Source: Brachypterus glaber (lineage: Eukaryota; Arthropoda; Insecta; Coleoptera; Kateretidae). From it: a stretch of 64,000 nucleotides of DNA. A program made the translations under genes and the position numbers. A model generated the notes under the pieces. The model saw nothing but the letters and a program-made list of their open reading frames with translations. It had not been told where the DNA came from and ran no database searches. The DNA lies in NCBI GenBank assembly GCA_958510825.1, contig OY294049.1:26246986-26310985 (forward strand), given 5' to 3'. Positions 45,343 to 58,282 of this stretch are shown piece by piece. Numbering within the stretch: position 1 is the first letter of the stretch; every line of letters begins with the position of its first letter.

Positions 45343-46194
45343 TTAAATGGATTGTAAAAAATAAATATTTTTTTTTGTCCAAATTATGTTATTTTTTCCT
45401 ATAACGTCGAGAAACATAAAAAAGCAAAGAAAAAAATGACGTCTTTCTGTCTACCTGTATCCACGATTTGAGCTAGAGACTTGAAATATAGCACACAGAT
45501 GTATTTTTTTTATTGTCTTGGACAAGTGGGTATTTGATTAAAATCGTAAGCGGTAAAATTTTTGTTCTAACAGTAACTTTTTTATTATTCATAATAGAAA
45601 AAAAAATTAAAAACACCCAGGTAAAATATACACAAAAAATGTATAAAATCATTTTTTCGATGACCCCCCTAAAATAAAAATTATTTCTGGATACAACTTT
45701 TTTACTATTCACAAGAAAAGAAAAATTTAAAAACCTTTTTTTACAGCGATATCCATATGAAACAAAATCACAAACATTACACAGGTCTACAAAAAAATAT
45801 TCTTTGTCCTAAGGTTCTAACCCATCCCCACCTATGCTCGGCTAGTTATGAGATTAACTAAAAGGAAAAAAAACTGACCATAGATCCCAGTAGTTCTAGG
45901 GACACTAGATCTAGGTCTTAAGTTAGCAAGGCGCCTTGCTAACTTAAGACCTAGATCTAGTGTCCCTAAGTAGTTTAAGGTCCGAACATTATAGAACCAT
46001 TTGCAGTTAAATCTCATCAGCTCGTATTTGGTAGATAATGTCAAAATATTATCTGCAGACTTCCTCACCATCATAAACCAGTTTTCTAACTAACCAAAAG
46101 GCGATTCTTATAATATATTTTACAAGGATTCTAAATCCGTTTGAAATATTTGACTATCTATTTCCGTAAAAAAAAGCAAAAACCCGAACGTCCA
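45343..46194. other. Intron with one perfect palindrome
   Basis: Otherwise unrecognised. Contains the perfect 72-base palindrome at 45897-45968 within sequence that reads open on the minus strand for 80 codons (45832-46074) with no family match. Confidence 0.35.
45897..45968. repeat. Perfect 72-bp palindrome with no spacer
   Basis: Each 36-base half (TAGGGACACTAGATCTAGGT onward to GCAAGGC) is the exact reverse complement of the other, with the centre at GGC|GCC between 45932 and 45933. No mismatch or loop. Confidence 0.97.
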
Positions 46195-47053
46195 AATTCG
46201 TTTAGGGTAACTTTTGTGGGTTTATTATTAGAATAGTATTCCTTAGGCAAAAACACATTAAAAAGGTACCCTTGTTGTAGTACCATAGGATTAACCGTTT
46301 TCGAAAAAAATACAATTAAAGCCAAAATTACACCTTTCTAGAACCAAAAATAAAAAACAATAAAATTTTAATAACTAGAATTTCCATAATGCAGGGTGAT
46401 TCTAAATCAAAAGCTAAGAACAAAAGTTTCATACATGTAGGCCCAAAAATCGCTTTTAAAGATAACATGGCCCTTTAAAAATTTTGGACTTTCTGGACCG
46501 TACTTCCCTTAGCATTGATTTTTGGAATTACGTATATGAGAACTTTTTTTCATAGTTTTTGGTGTACAGTAACCCTACACTATTAAAATTTTGGTTTTTA
46601 ACATTTTAGCGTTTAATTTTTGGTTCTCGAAACTTGGAATTTTGCCTTTAATTGTATTTTTCTCGAAAACGGTTAATCCTAAAGTATTACAGCAAGGGTA
46701 CCTTTTTAATGTGTTTTTGCCTAAGGAATACTATTCTAATAATAAACCCACAAAAAAAATAAACAGAAAAAATCTTGGGGATAAAAAGTGATAAGACCCC
46801 TCATCTCGCACGCCACTAGTTTAAGTAACTACATGCAAATACCATTGGCTGATAGGCCTTATTAAGAATAGATCACATGCAAAACCTTGTTGCTAGAACA
46901 CAAAGGGTTCCTTAGTTATTAATTAAAAATTGAATTTTTGGTACCCCTTACGAGTCGTTTATGGACATATGTTTATAGGAACTTTTTTTCTTATTTTGAC
47001 CTCTAGCACACATCCTTTAAATATTTCCGTTTCCTCACGGAACACCCTGTATA
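46195..47053. mobile_element. CAGGGTGAT family 2 composite
   Basis: The segments 46195-46390 and 46580-46775 are reverse copies (AGGGTACCTTTTTAATGTGT; TAACCGTTTTCG). GCAGGGTGATTCTAAATC at 46391 and ACACCCTGTATACG at 47053 look like ends of a unit inserted here. Confidence 0.6.
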
Positions 47054-47464
47054 CGATTTGTGAAAAAACTGCGCGATGAATCTTTTTTTTATGGTGAAAT
47101 CAGTTTCAGCGCATCAAAAAATATAGGAAATTATTGGTTGATCTTAGGACAGAGATTTTTTTTGTGTTTTATTAATATCTCTCCCTTCTAACGCTTCGTA
47201 ATGCTGAGACTTTCCCCCTATAAATACGTAACGCTGGTAGCCAAGACCCCCCTTAAAAAAATGGGTAAAAAACCAACCGTTTTTATTTCTTTAAAAATAA
47301 TAAAGTGCGTTACGTAACGTCAGTCCCCCATCATCGTAACGCTAAGCAATTTGAATCTTCGAGGAGTATAATAAGAAAAAAAAACATTGTTTTTTTAATC
47401 TGCCCAAAAAGCTACTTTTCTCAGGGGCACTAGATCAATCAAGCCGACAGACTGTGGCCTTGCT

Positions 47465-48420
47465 GACTCACACGTCCCCCCAAATGGGAATAGGTTTAAA
47501 AAAAATATCAAACTTAGTTGATGATAAATTATGCGAGCAAAGGGTCTGTAAAATTCAAAACCTCTGAGAACGAAATAGATAAAATCTCTATCTGTTCCCA
47601 TTTTTGAGAAAAAACCGTTCCAAAATTTTATAAAAATTAAAATATGTAATTTTTGGAGGCCCATATTTAAATTATTAAGCAGCTACAAAAGTTATTTCTA
47701 GTTTAAATTAAAGTTACATCTATGCTCCATAAAATAATTACGAAAAATGTCTCAAAATCATTTTAAAAGTTCAGTTAATGAATAGCTTTTGAAGCCTCTG
47801 CAGTGCTGTTTAAAAGAAGGTGAATTTATCTTTGTTAAGCAGTTTTATAAATTTAACGTCAAATTTATTATACTTGTCAAGCCTATGTGTTAAATATGAC
47901 ATGTACTGCCCAAAATAGTCTTAAACAGCAACACTGAATCGTCATTGCAGATGTCCTAAAAACTAGTCTTCCGTTGGACACCGGAAATAAAATCCAGATA
48001 CTTTTCAATACGGTTTTATATAGCAACTATGTAACTTGAATTCAAGCTATAGAAAACCTGCGTAGGTGCGTCCATAATTTATTTATTGTCCACCTAAAAT
48101 GTTATTTTTTAATTTTTTCGAATTTTCGGCAGGGCATTTCTAAAAAACGTAAAGAGATACAGATTTGATCTAGATAGAATCGAAATCAGCAACAAAAACA
48201 CTATTAGAATTGTGCAAAAGAATTCGCAGTTTGTTACTGTTTGTTTAGCAGGCAGTCTGCAGAAGAACTTTTACCAATATTTACGAACTGGCGCTTATTA
48301 GGATTTCGTTCTCAGAGGGTTTGAATTGTACAGAGCCTTTTCTCACATAATTTATCATCACCTAAGTTTGCTATTTTTTAAAACCTATTTTCACTTGGGG
48401 GGACGTGTGGACTTAAGACC
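47465..48420. mobile_element. Foldback, about 120-base arms
   Basis: CACACGTCCCCCCAAATGGG and ACCTCTGAGAACGAAAT in the left arm are mirrored by TTTCGTTCTCAGAGGGTTT and CACTTGGGGGGACGTGTG in the right. A TACGTAACG-containing MITE remnant lies just upstream (47195-47345). Confidence 0.7.
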
Positions 48421-49227
48421 TTGAACTGGTGTTCCTAATTTTTCTCGTATTAAAATATAGGTTTTATAAATAATTTATAATTATTACATTATATAAAATG
48501 TTTTATAAAAGTGCACTTGATTTTTCCTAATATTTTTTGCAACGCTTAAATTTATTTTTCTTAATATAAATATTTACAGTTTCTTCTGCTTTAGATGACA
48601 CATTATTTTGCATCTTTTGCATTCTTATTATCTTGTTAGGTATTTTAATTCTTCAAAGTAGTACAGGGAAGAAACAAGAAATTTAAATTAATATTTTTTC
48701 TACTACCTAATTAAGTGCTAGATTATATTTGTTGTAAAAACAGTGTAAAATACACTGCCCACCAAAAAAGCTTTCCCATTTTCCACCCTGCGCGTAAAAT
48801 GGATTTTTTATTATCAAATTCACTTTTAGCAACCTGATAAACCCCAATATACCAATTTTTACAAAAATTACCCCCGCCCCTGAGGGGATGTATTTTGATT
48901 TTTTTAATTCTGATTCAGTTTTAGCAACCTCATAACTTGTGCACACGTGCTTTGGTTCAGAGGGTTTTGCGAAAAAGTATCCGAAGTCAACCACACCGTC
49001 AGAAGTCACCAGTTGACGGTACTGTCCCATTAAAACTTAAAAGCTTTAAAACGCCTATTTTCTTTTCCAACATATCAAGTCCCTTCAAGAAAAAGATTCC
49101 CACGCCAATTCATCAATTCTTGTTTCTTTCCTTGACTCTGTATCACAATACTTTGCATGCACTTTTATTATACCAATGTGCTGATCTTGGTAAAAAAATT
49201 ATTTATAAAACATTGTTATAGAATGGT
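48421..49227. other. Intron, nothing recognised
   Basis: AT-rich. A short direct repeat TTTAGCAACCT occurs near 48830 and 48920. Overlapping frames near 48707-49221 show no family resemblance. Confidence 0.35.
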
Positions 49228-49866
49228 AAGTAAGGTGTATAGGGGTAAATGTAACTGCAAATAGAGGAGCAACTGTAAAAATTGTTACGATTAATGCTAA
49301 TTATTGAAAATGACGGGTCTGAGCGGGTATAAATGGTGCACAAGCTGGACTAGAGCGGGTGAATTTCATCAATTTCATTTCAATCACCGGGCATGCGCCG
49401 TCTGCTGATAACACAGGCCCACGCAAAAAAGGTCTTGTCCACCAGACGAGACAACCATTTCTACACGTTTTTAGGATCGCTAAATCCGAATCTAGTTTTG
49501 GTTTGACTTGGTCAGATCGCATTTCGTTCCTAACCTCAAAAAAGTGATGAAAGTTGAAACATACGCAATCTGACCGAGTCAGAAACGTTAAATCGCACAC
49601 ACAGAAATTACTTTCAATTTAAAAGTTTTTATTGTAAATTTTCATATTAAATGATTTATGTTCTAAAGATATTTTCTAGTTGTATGGCATTAAACCCATA
49701 AATCTGCTCATCAAACACAAATTATTTCCGATACCCTGTTTTGCTGGGAAAAAATAACAGAAAATATGATTTTTTCATTAAATAGTAGAGGTTTTGTCAT
49801 CATATGATTCTCAACTTAATATATCTAACTATTCAAACATGTTACATTTACCCCAAGTTACCCTAC
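49228..49866. mobile_element. Foldback with GGGGTAAATGTAAC ends
   Basis: GTATAGGGGTAAATGTAAC is mirrored by GTTACATTTACCCCAAGTTA. The interior 49310-49600 is GC-richer (GGTCTTGTCCACCAGACGAG) and open on both strands for 60-100 codons but without a recognised domain. Ends about 90 bases before the coiled-coil exon. Confidence 0.65.
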
Positions 49867-49955
49867 TGGCATTTTATTTTTGCATTTTATTGAAGCAGTT
49901 TCCTTTCACATAATGTGTTTTAAGAGCGAAGTCTGTTATTGCTTTTTTTTAACAG

Positions 49956-50134
49956 GTCTGTTAAGACAGAAAGACATTGAACAGGCGCTGTTGCTCGAGG
50001 AAAAAATGTCGCTGCAATTACGATTGCTCGCTGCAGCTGGCTTAGATCCGCCTTCCTCGCCTTCCTATAGACATTTAGTGAACGAAAATATGGATACTGG
50101 TCAGATGTGGAAAGAAGTGCTGAACGCAGTACAA
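49956..50134 (+). CDS. cyst: RhoGEF exon: post-PH coiled coil
   Basis: This 179-base exon (AACAG acceptor, GTAAGT donor) encodes LLRQKDIEQALLLEEKMSLQ, LRLLAAAGLDPPSSPSYRHL and VNENMDTGQMWKEVLNAVQ. The QKDxxxxLLLEEKM heptads match the coiled coil after the PH domain in GEF-H1, AKAP13 and p114RhoGEF, a region for dimerisation and partner binding. A Pro/Ser-rich break follows the coil. It ends in phase 0. A foldback repeat ends about 90 bases upstream. Confidence 0.93.
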
Positions 50135-50265
50135 GTAAGTTTTTTTTTCTACTAGCTTACATAATATATTATCAACCGTTGTTTACCAGTAACCAACTCA
50201 ATTATTAGCTCATTTATTATCGACCGTTTATTAACGGCGGTCAATAATGAAAAAAATTACACTAC

Positions 50266-50747
50266 TATACTCCGTCCAGTTATGCAAGATAGTAAGGGAC
50301 GCGGCCCGTTTTACACCACAGAGCGCATAAATAGCATAATTATGCATAAATCGTAGTGTATCTAAAATTTAACAGATGTCGGTACTGTTTTCCTGGAAAG
50401 GGCCTATCCAAAGACTTACATAACAAGCATAGTACATAAGAATGCGATGCCAGGATTGGCTTAATGCCTTAAGTTGTAATTGTAACCTAAAAATTTTACG
50501 TTTTCCTTGTGTACAATATGTAGAATATGCTAATTTAGTGTGAGTGTATGAAGAATAAGCCAAAAAAGTACCTTTTTCAATACCATACAAAATAACATTA
50601 ATTAAAATCATTTATTAGCTTTAACGACCGTCATAGACAAAAAATGTCACAATATTTTATATGTTAAAAGGTACGAGTTTTTAACCAATGTAGCTTAAAA
50701 ATCGCTGAAATTTTAAACTACTATATTGCATAATTGGACGGACTATA
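50266..50747. mobile_element. ACTCCGTCCAGTTATGC element, copy 2
   Basis: 482-base relative of 43446-44028 with the same ends, same orientation, and several deletions. Over 90% similar by eye in shared parts. Confidence 0.85.
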
Positions 50748-51886
50748 AGTTTTTTCAACTTATTTGTCAAACTGACAGCTATGTAAAAATAATTTTTAAA
50801 CTACATTTTTAACTGATATTTGTAGTTATAAACTTTAGGCTATCAAAAAACATCTTAAGTGTTCTCGACTAACTTTTTGCCTCGACTCCGTCTCAGCGAA
50901 AAAACTTTTTTAATTTTTAAGAAACGTAAAAAAGTGGGTGGTGGGTATATTAGTCTGTCTGTCTGTCTGTAAACCTTATAACTTTTTAACGGAATTGAAA
51001 AATTCTATCACCAAATGATTGTATCTTTGTAGTTTGTGACAAGTGAAATATGTTTAATAATGGGGTAGGGTCAGGGGCAAAGACTAATATTTTTAGTGAT
51101 AACTCTCTTATTATTACAAAAATTCTTGGTCAGTTATAAAGCATTTTAAATTTCTTGCAAAAAACATTTTTAGTATTTTTTCTTGAAGAAATATTAGTTT
51201 CGGTGACATAACTATTGAAATGGTATCCCGAGGGGTATCCATTTCATCTGGTTTCTCATTAATATTCGTTTAATTTACAAAATTCTTAATCCTTAAATAT
51301 ATTTTCCTCTTCTATTATTTTCTTATTTAAAAACTGTGTCTTTATAAGAAACAACCATACAAATTTTCAAAAATACCTATATCTCGTTAGGGTGGACCTT
51401 ATATCTTAAAATTTAGGTGTAACTAGAAATTTCTGAAAATATGCGAGTGATTAAACTTTTCTAATGGTGCTAATGAGGGCCCTAAAATTCGTAAAATTAC
51501 CGCAAATCGTAAAAAATCGTTGAAAATTGTCTGTAATTTTAGTTAAAGTAAAAAATTTAAAGGGCTTGAAATCTTAATTTTTTTTTTTAAGTATACAAAA
51601 TTATGTGCCAAATTTCAAAATGATCAAAAGATTCAAAAACCAGTGCTGAAAATCCGGCAAAGTTGCCCCTTATTTTCGAATTTCTACCATAAGTGTGAGT
51701 CAAACGGTAAACAAACATTTTAAAAATGTATCAGATCGGACTGAATTTATTTTTATTTAATGCATTCTAATATTTATTCTAATATTTATTTATAATATCT
51801 GATTTAACTATAACAAAATGAGCTAAGCCAAATAAGAGGTGATAAATATTATTTAGAGATTTATTAAAATAATAATTACTTAGATA
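50748..51886. other. Intron, nothing recognised
   Basis: AT-rich. A GTCT tetranucleotide run lies at 50953-50970. No exon or paired ends. Confidence 0.4.
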
Positions 51887-52616
51887 CAGGGTGATCCATA
51901 ACTGGCATGCCAAAATTTAAGAGGTGATTCTAGATCCAAAAATATAAAAAAAAGTTCCTATAAAGGTTGGTCCGGAAATGAGCCCTAAGGGATCTAGGGC
52001 CCTTTAAAATTGTAATAAAAATAAGGTTTTTAATTAATAACTCGGGTACCGTTTAAGCTAGAGCGGCGAGCTTTTGCATGTATACTAGTATTAATAAGGG
52101 CAATAAGTTTATGTTAATTTATTTTTTTAATTTATCCAGAGGCGTGCCCAGAAGGACAAAATATATGAGGCTTAAAACATTTTTGCCCCAAACTTTTCTA
52201 TGTGTATGTTTTTTGGATTTGTTGTAAAAAATATAGATTTCTAGAGTAAAAATACATATAAAATATCATATAGTGTAACACTGTAGGAGCAACCGTTATC
52301 AAAAAAAATGCAATTAAGAGGAAGTAACATTTTGTGCCACCAAAAACGTTACTTTTTAAAAGGCTATTACTCCTTTAATATTAAATTTAGGTGTTTTGGT
52401 GTATAATACTTTTTTGCTCAGTTTTAAATGAAGAATCACCCTGCAACATTAAAATTTTATTGGTGCTTTTTTTTGTTCCCCATTCAATACGTCATCTTCG
52501 AAGGGCCGTAGCTCCCTTAGGGCTCATTTCCGGACCAACCTTTATATAAACTTTTTCATATTTTTAGATGTAGAATCACCTCTTAAATTTCGGTACGCGA
52601 GTTCTGGAACAGGCTG
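51887..52616. mobile_element. CAGGGTGAT family 2, short copy
   Basis: CAGGGTGATCCATAACTGGC at the left; the right end reads ATTTCGGTACGCGAGTTCTG and CAGGCTGTA. Shared with 34914-36306: GAGGTGATTCTAGATCCAAA, GTTGGTCCGGAAATGAGCCC and GTAGGAGCAACCG. This copy lacks the foldback insert, so it shows the empty site. Confidence 0.8.
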
Positions 52617-53098
52617 TATATTAAAAATGTAGATAAAAACAATTTTGAATGTATTACTATTTTTTTATTTTCTAAAAAATTAAGGTTTAAATGTTAAGAT
52701 AAATATTTTAACGAGTCGCCACTGAAAAATTCATTTTTAATAAGACTTTCTTTAAATTGTTATTACCGTTATCTGCCATAAATATTTAACAGGCCTTAAT
52801 GATATATAATGCTTCGAATTCTCTAGTATACTCCTCGCAAGTAGTTTTGTCCTGGTGAAGTTAAGTTAAATTTAATTATATTGTACTGGCTCATTGCTAT
52901 GGAAACCTTCATTGGTATTTTTTGGTTTTAAAACAAACAGAAAAAATAAATAGCGCAAATTTTGCTATTCGAAAAGAGATTTTTGATCAGCGCGAAAATT
53001 GTTTGCGAAAAATGCTGCTCGGTTTTTGTTCCGAGTTTTTTAGCGCGAAAATAACCACAAATCATTCCACTTTCAAAATAATATCGTTTTCGCATTTA

Positions 53099-53277
53099 CG
53101 AGTTAGGGTCACTCGATCAGTTGTGACTTTGTCTAGTGTTTTGGTGGTTAGCTGTTTGGGTTTCCTGTAGTTTTCGACAACCAACCAACCAACCCCAAAC
53201 AAACCAACCAACCACAAAAACACACTAACTCACAAACTAGACAAAGCAACAACCGATCGAGTGACCCTAGCACGAGT
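53099..53277. repeat. Foldback with AACC-repeat spacer
   Basis: AGTTAGGGTCACTCGATCAG and GACTTTGTCTAG are mirrored by CTAGACAAAGC and CCGATCGAGTGACCCTAGC. Inside, TTTTGGTGGTTAGCTGTTTG pairs with CCAAACAAACCAACCAACCA. About 180 bases folding almost completely. Confidence 0.85.
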
Positions 53278-53554
53278 CAATTCCAATAAAATAACGAGAA
53301 ACGTATCCAGTATTTAATTGGTGACAATTGTGAGCATGCGAAAATAAGGTTTACCTGTATTTTTTATTTTGTTTTAAACTGGCTTATCACTTTTTTATTC
53401 TTGGCTTGATTCTTTTCAATTTCAGTAGGCTTTGTGCCTTGTGATCGATCGTATTGTTTCTTTAGTTATTACGCGGACAAGAAAACGTGCCATACGGACG
53501 GACAGACAAACGAACATTTTTAAATGTTTTTTTATAATTGTATAATAAGGTTTA

Positions 53555-54943
53555 CAGGATTATTCATAAATAGGGTAATTAATTTTAAGGGGTGATTCCA
53601 CATAAGAAAATATGAAAAAAGTTCCTATAAACATATGTCTAAAAATGCGTCGTAAGGGAGCTAAGTCCCTTTGAGAGTTGCTAAAAACGTTTTTATTTAA
53701 GCAACCCTTTGAGATATAGCAACGAGGTTTGGATCTGCATGTGAACTAATTCACATAAGGTCCATCTTCATATGTTATATTTATGAACTTATTTTAACCA
53801 GGGGCCTGCGAAACGGGACATGCTTATCAGGTTTTTGTCCCAAACTTTTTTCTTTGTAATTTTATCATTGGAACATAATTCCACAGGTCAAAATACATAA
53901 AAAGGGTACTCTTGTTGTAATACTGTGGGATTAACCGTTTTGGAGAAAAAATCATTTGAAGGTGAAATTTCACGCTTTGAGGGCCAAAAATTAAATAACA
54001 AAATGTTTAAAACCAAAATTTCAGTGGTGCGGGATTCTACAACAAACAACAACAAAATAAATAAATTTCTTTACATGCAGTTCGGAAAATTGCTTTTAAG
54101 GCTGATATGGCCCTTTAAAAATGGTGGAAGTACCTGTATATAAGTTATTTTCTTAGTTTTTGATGTAAATTTACCCGGCATCATTAAAATTTTGTCATTC
54201 AAAATTTTAGTTTTTAGTCCTCGAACCGTGAAAATTTAACTTTTAATGAATTTTTCTCGAAAACGATTAATCAAGCATTACAACAATAGTACCTTTTGTG
54301 TGTATTGATCTGAGGAACTATGTTCCAATAACAAACAAACAAAAAAGTTGCACAGCAAAAGGTTTGGGACAAAAAACTGAGAAGGCCCAACCGTTTTACA
54401 CATCAATGGGTAAAATAAGTACATGAAAATACCATACGAAGATGGTCGTTATTAAGATTATTTCACATTCAAAACCTCGTTGCTGTATCTCAAAGGGTTC
54501 CTGAGTTATTAAATAAAAACCGAGTTTTTTGCCACCTTCAAAAGGGCTTAGCTCCCTTACAACGCACTTTTAATTGCATTTTTTTTTTGAAAACAGTTGC
54601 TCCTACAGTATATGACATTTTTATGTATTTTTACTCAAGGAATCCATATTTTTTACAAAAAATCCAAAAACACATAAAAAAGTTTAGGGAGTCTCTGGAT
54701 AAATTCAAAAAAATAAATTAACATAAACTTATTGCCCTTATTAATACTAGTTTACATGCAAAAGCTCGTCGCTCTAGCTTAAAGGGTACAAGAGTTATTA
54801 ATTAAAAACCTTATTTTTATTACAATTTTTAAGGGGCGTAGCTCCCTTAGGGCTCATTTGCGGACCAACCTTTATAGGAGCTTTTTTTGATGTTTTTGGA
54901 TGCAGAATCACCTCTTTTGGCATGCCAGTTATTGATCACCCTG
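53555..54943. mobile_element. CAGGGTGAT family 2, long copy
   Basis: CAGGATTATTCATAAATAGG at the left and GCCAGTTATTGATCACCCTG at the right. Both arms carry the GGGAGCTAAGTCCCTTTGAG-like block and the ATGTGTTTTTACTCAAGGAA-like block in opposite orientation. Confidence 0.7.
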
Positions 54944-55370
54944 TATTTAAAACAAAAAAAAAAAGAAAAGAGGGCTACGTTAGCCACTCAAGCAATTCTT
55001 TAATTAAACATTGCTGAAAACCCTATATCGATATCTTTATTAATAAACAAGAATTTTCGGATAAAAAAAGACTTACAAATGCCAAAAATTGCATTTTAAC
55101 CAATCGGAACAGGGTCTAACTCGCTTACACATACATATATTTTTTTCTATCATGGACAAGAAAAACTTTGTAGAGTTTTTTTATTCAAAAGGAGCCTTAA
55201 TGTATAATTCTCCTCTGCTGGAAGCTACGAGGAGTGTAATAATTACCGTTTCCTTGTTTCTGTATATTTATTACTTAATTGTAATTAATAATTAAGATCT
55301 AGTTATTGATCAATTAAAATTATACTGTTTACCAATAAAAATAAATGAATAAATAATTCTGTCTTGTTAG

Positions 55371-55622
55371 GAGGTGAGTCAGTTAGCCAGCAGTTTGTAC
55401 ACAACAGGCACCAATTTATCGAGAAGCGTGAGTTCCGCAGGCGAACACCAAAGTGAGACTTACATATCACCGATTCTTCCCAAAAGAGCCGAAACTTTCG
55501 GCGGATTCGACAATTGCAATCAAGTACCTTTAAAACTATTAGGAAAAAAGCTGAATTCTGGAGCCAACAATGTCGGCAGCCAAGATTTAGACAATATCAA
55601 ACCTGGAGACTCTAGATTATTT
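55371..55622 (+). CDS. cyst: RhoGEF exon: Ser/Asn-rich linker
   Basis: This 252-base exon (CTTGTTAG acceptor, GTAAGT donor, phase 0 at both ends) encodes 84 residues beginning EVSQLASSLYTTGTNLSRSV and including SPILPKRAETFGGFD and GSQDLDNIKPGDSRLF. It is hydrophilic and Ser/Asn-rich, with possible phosphosites such as KRAET (a basophilic pattern) but no folded domain. The frame stays open into the intron for a time, but the donor is strong. A nested transposon begins about 30 bases after the donor. Confidence 0.88.
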
Positions 55623-55652
55623 GTAAGTAATATTACATTATACAGGTTGTCC

Positions 55653-57267
55653 CAGAACTCGCGTCCATCCTTGAATGTACCAGAACTCACGTTAAAAAAT
55701 ACATATGCACTTATACAGCAATAAAAAAAATGATCAAAATTTGAGTGTATGTATGAAATTTTAGGATAAGAACGTTTTGTTTCTACCAATCCCAGAAGAT
55801 GTTACAATTACCCATAAAAGTGGGTAATTCGCCCAATTGGTTTCTATGGAAACATACCAGTAGCTAAAGGCACAGACCACTGGTTTGTGGCTAAAGGTAT
55901 GCAGATGTAAACTTCTATATTACTGGAAGACTATGAATTTTTTTAACTTTATTGCAATAGTTTTGTATAACGTAAAACCATACACACATTTGTATATATA
56001 TACTGACATATACATGTGGCGATTTGGCCCCTGCCAGTGTGTATACGGAGAGATACACATGGTAGCCAGTGTTAAAATACAAGTTGGTTTATTCGTTTTC
56101 TACTTTTTTAATCATATGGAATGAGGGGCATTTTAAACATTTGTCTATCAATATATATTTTAAATAGTATATTTTTCATTCCCATTTATGTGCATATGTA
56201 GAACTTTTAATTTAAATTAGGACCTAAAATTTAAAGTAGGATTATAACAAAGAAAAAAAACGTTTACATAAATTCACAAAATTATTACAATACAGTTAAA
56301 AATTCATAATCTTCCAGTAATATAACAGTTTACATCTTAAAAATTTCAAGTTGACATTCTCATCTATTATGTTTCCATAGAAACCAATTGGGCGATTTAT
56401 CCACTTTTATTGTAACTGCTTCTGGGATTGGTGGAAACAAAACGTACTTATCTCAAAATTTCATACATAAAACACTCAAATTTTGCTCATTTTTGTTTAT
56501 TGCTGTATAAATACATATATAATTTTTTTAACGTGAGTTCTGGTACACCCTGTATACTACATCAAAAAATATTTAAAAAAAATTATATAAACATAAGGCC
56601 TCAAAGCGAGTCATGGCCCATTAAAGGGGATACCAAAAATGGGGTTTTTATTTATTATCTCTGGAGCCCTTTGAGCTAAAGGGACGAGGTTTTGTATGTA
56701 GTTTAGTATTATTAAGGTCAATTATTTAAAGTTATTTTATTTTGTATATTTTACCGGAGGAGCGCATTGGCGTGCGAAATCGCTGTTAAAAAAAAACAAG
56801 TAGAGACCAGTAGAAAACGAATCGGAATCTACTAGATCCTACTGATCTCTACTTGGTATTTTTTGATGTAGTATACAGGGTTTAATTTTTTTGCATTCTT
56901 TTTACAAATTATGGATTCTTTGAGTAAAAATACATGAAAAAAATTCTCTTAGTGTAATACGGTAAAAGCAACTGTTTTCGAAAAAAAAATCCATTAAAAA
57001 AAAACATTACAGGACATTCCCCTAAAAAGTGTTACTATTTAAAGAGTCCATAACTCACTTAATATTTATTTTTGGGCCAGGGTGTAACAAACTTTATATA
57101 AATTATTTTATTGGCGCTTTTTTTGGGCCCTATTAAAGATACCTACTTTCAATGGGCCATAAGTCCATTAAGACCGATTTGTGGCCCTATGTTTATATAA
57201 ACTTTTTCATATTTTTTGATGTAGTATATGTACCTCCAAGGATGGCCGCGAGTTCTGGGACACCCTG
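55653..57267. mobile_element. CAGGTTGTCCCAGAACTCGCG outer element
   Basis: CAGGTTGTCCCAGAACTCGC then GTCCATCCTT is mirrored by AAGGATGGCCGCGAGTTCTG then GGACACCCTG, flanked by TA. A family 1 foldback (55675-56552) is inserted in its left end. The rest holds family-2-like blocks (ATGGCCCATTAAAGGGGATA; AAGCAACTGTTTTCG). Confidence 0.75.
55675..56552. mobile_element. CAGGGTGTACCAGAACTCACG foldback, family 1, copy 2
   Basis: GTACCAGAACTCACGTTAAA at the left (terminal CAGGGT lost) and AACGTGAGTTCTGGTACACC at the right. Arms share CCAATCCCAGAAG, TTGGTTTCTATGGAAACATA and CAATTGGGCGATTT with 23835-26659, and this copy has no element B in the right arm. Confidence 0.8.
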
Positions 57268-58282
57268 TATACCTAGTACCTATGGGGTGTCCTGGCTAAC
57301 AGAGATCAGTAGTTTTTTTAGCGTTATTATTAAAGCTATCGAAATAAAATTTATGACAGTTAACATACACCTTAAAAGCTTTACCTAAGTGTGCATAAAC
57401 AAAAGTTTTTTACTAACTTTTATTTCTGAGATACAACTTATACACAGCGTGTTAAAAGTCCGCCCCCCCCCCCCTCTTTATTGAATTATATTATTGAACG
57501 GCTAAAGATATTAACTTTAATAATGACAGGTACAGCAACTTTCATATGTTTTGGCTAATGTAAAGACAATTATTGTATTATACAGTAGGGTACACCGAAA
57601 AAAAAAAGATGCTAATCGACTATGCGGTAAGTGTACGGAATTAAATTTGAAATCGACTGGTAAAATTATTTTTTCGATAAAAAACCTCTAGACCCCTCCT
57701 CAACGGCCCCGAAGTTTCCTAGTTTTTTTAGACAATAGTGTATAAAGTTGTCAACTTATGACTTACTTTTTTCGACTACTCTATAGGCTTAACCTAACCA
57801 AAAATTATAAAATTGACAAGAATGTCATTTCCAAAAATCATTAATTAAATGCATTAATGAGTTAAAAAAAACATACCATCAAGCAAGAGAATAATTTAAA
57901 AATCGAACAGTAAATATTTTTTCGTACGACCTAGTGTACACGAAATAAATAAAAATTCATGTTCACTATAAATCCTCGTTAGGATATTTTTCTATCGCAC
58001 GAGTCCATAGTGCATATTTGAATGAAATGACAACTATGCACACTCATTTATCATAAGGATTACCATAGCATTCATTTTGACAAAAGTCATTTGACGTATA
58101 TAAAATTTTAAAATGTCAAAATTAAACACAGGTAATTCTTTAAAATATACATTTTTAAAGAGTCTAGACTGTAGATCTAACGAAAAATGAAGTGCATTCA
58201 AATGATTTTTTGACTTCGCTTCGTGTCGTCAAAAAAACTTCATTCTCGAGCACTAAGGACTAAAGTCGCTTACTCGTTACGA
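57268..58282. other. Intron, nothing recognised
   Basis: A C-tract at 57464-57474 and otherwise AT-rich DNA. No paired ends or exon. Confidence 0.4.

Noticed and set aside
45832..46074. 80-codon minus-strand frame
   Set aside because: A perfect palindrome makes up a third of it and no family match is visible.
49301..49600. GC-richer open frames on both strands
   Set aside because: They lie inside a foldback with clear ends; open reading on both strands fits composition rather than coding.
55000..55300. Possible extra exon before 55371
   Set aside because: No splice pair in phase and composition matches repeats; the exon chain is complete without it.
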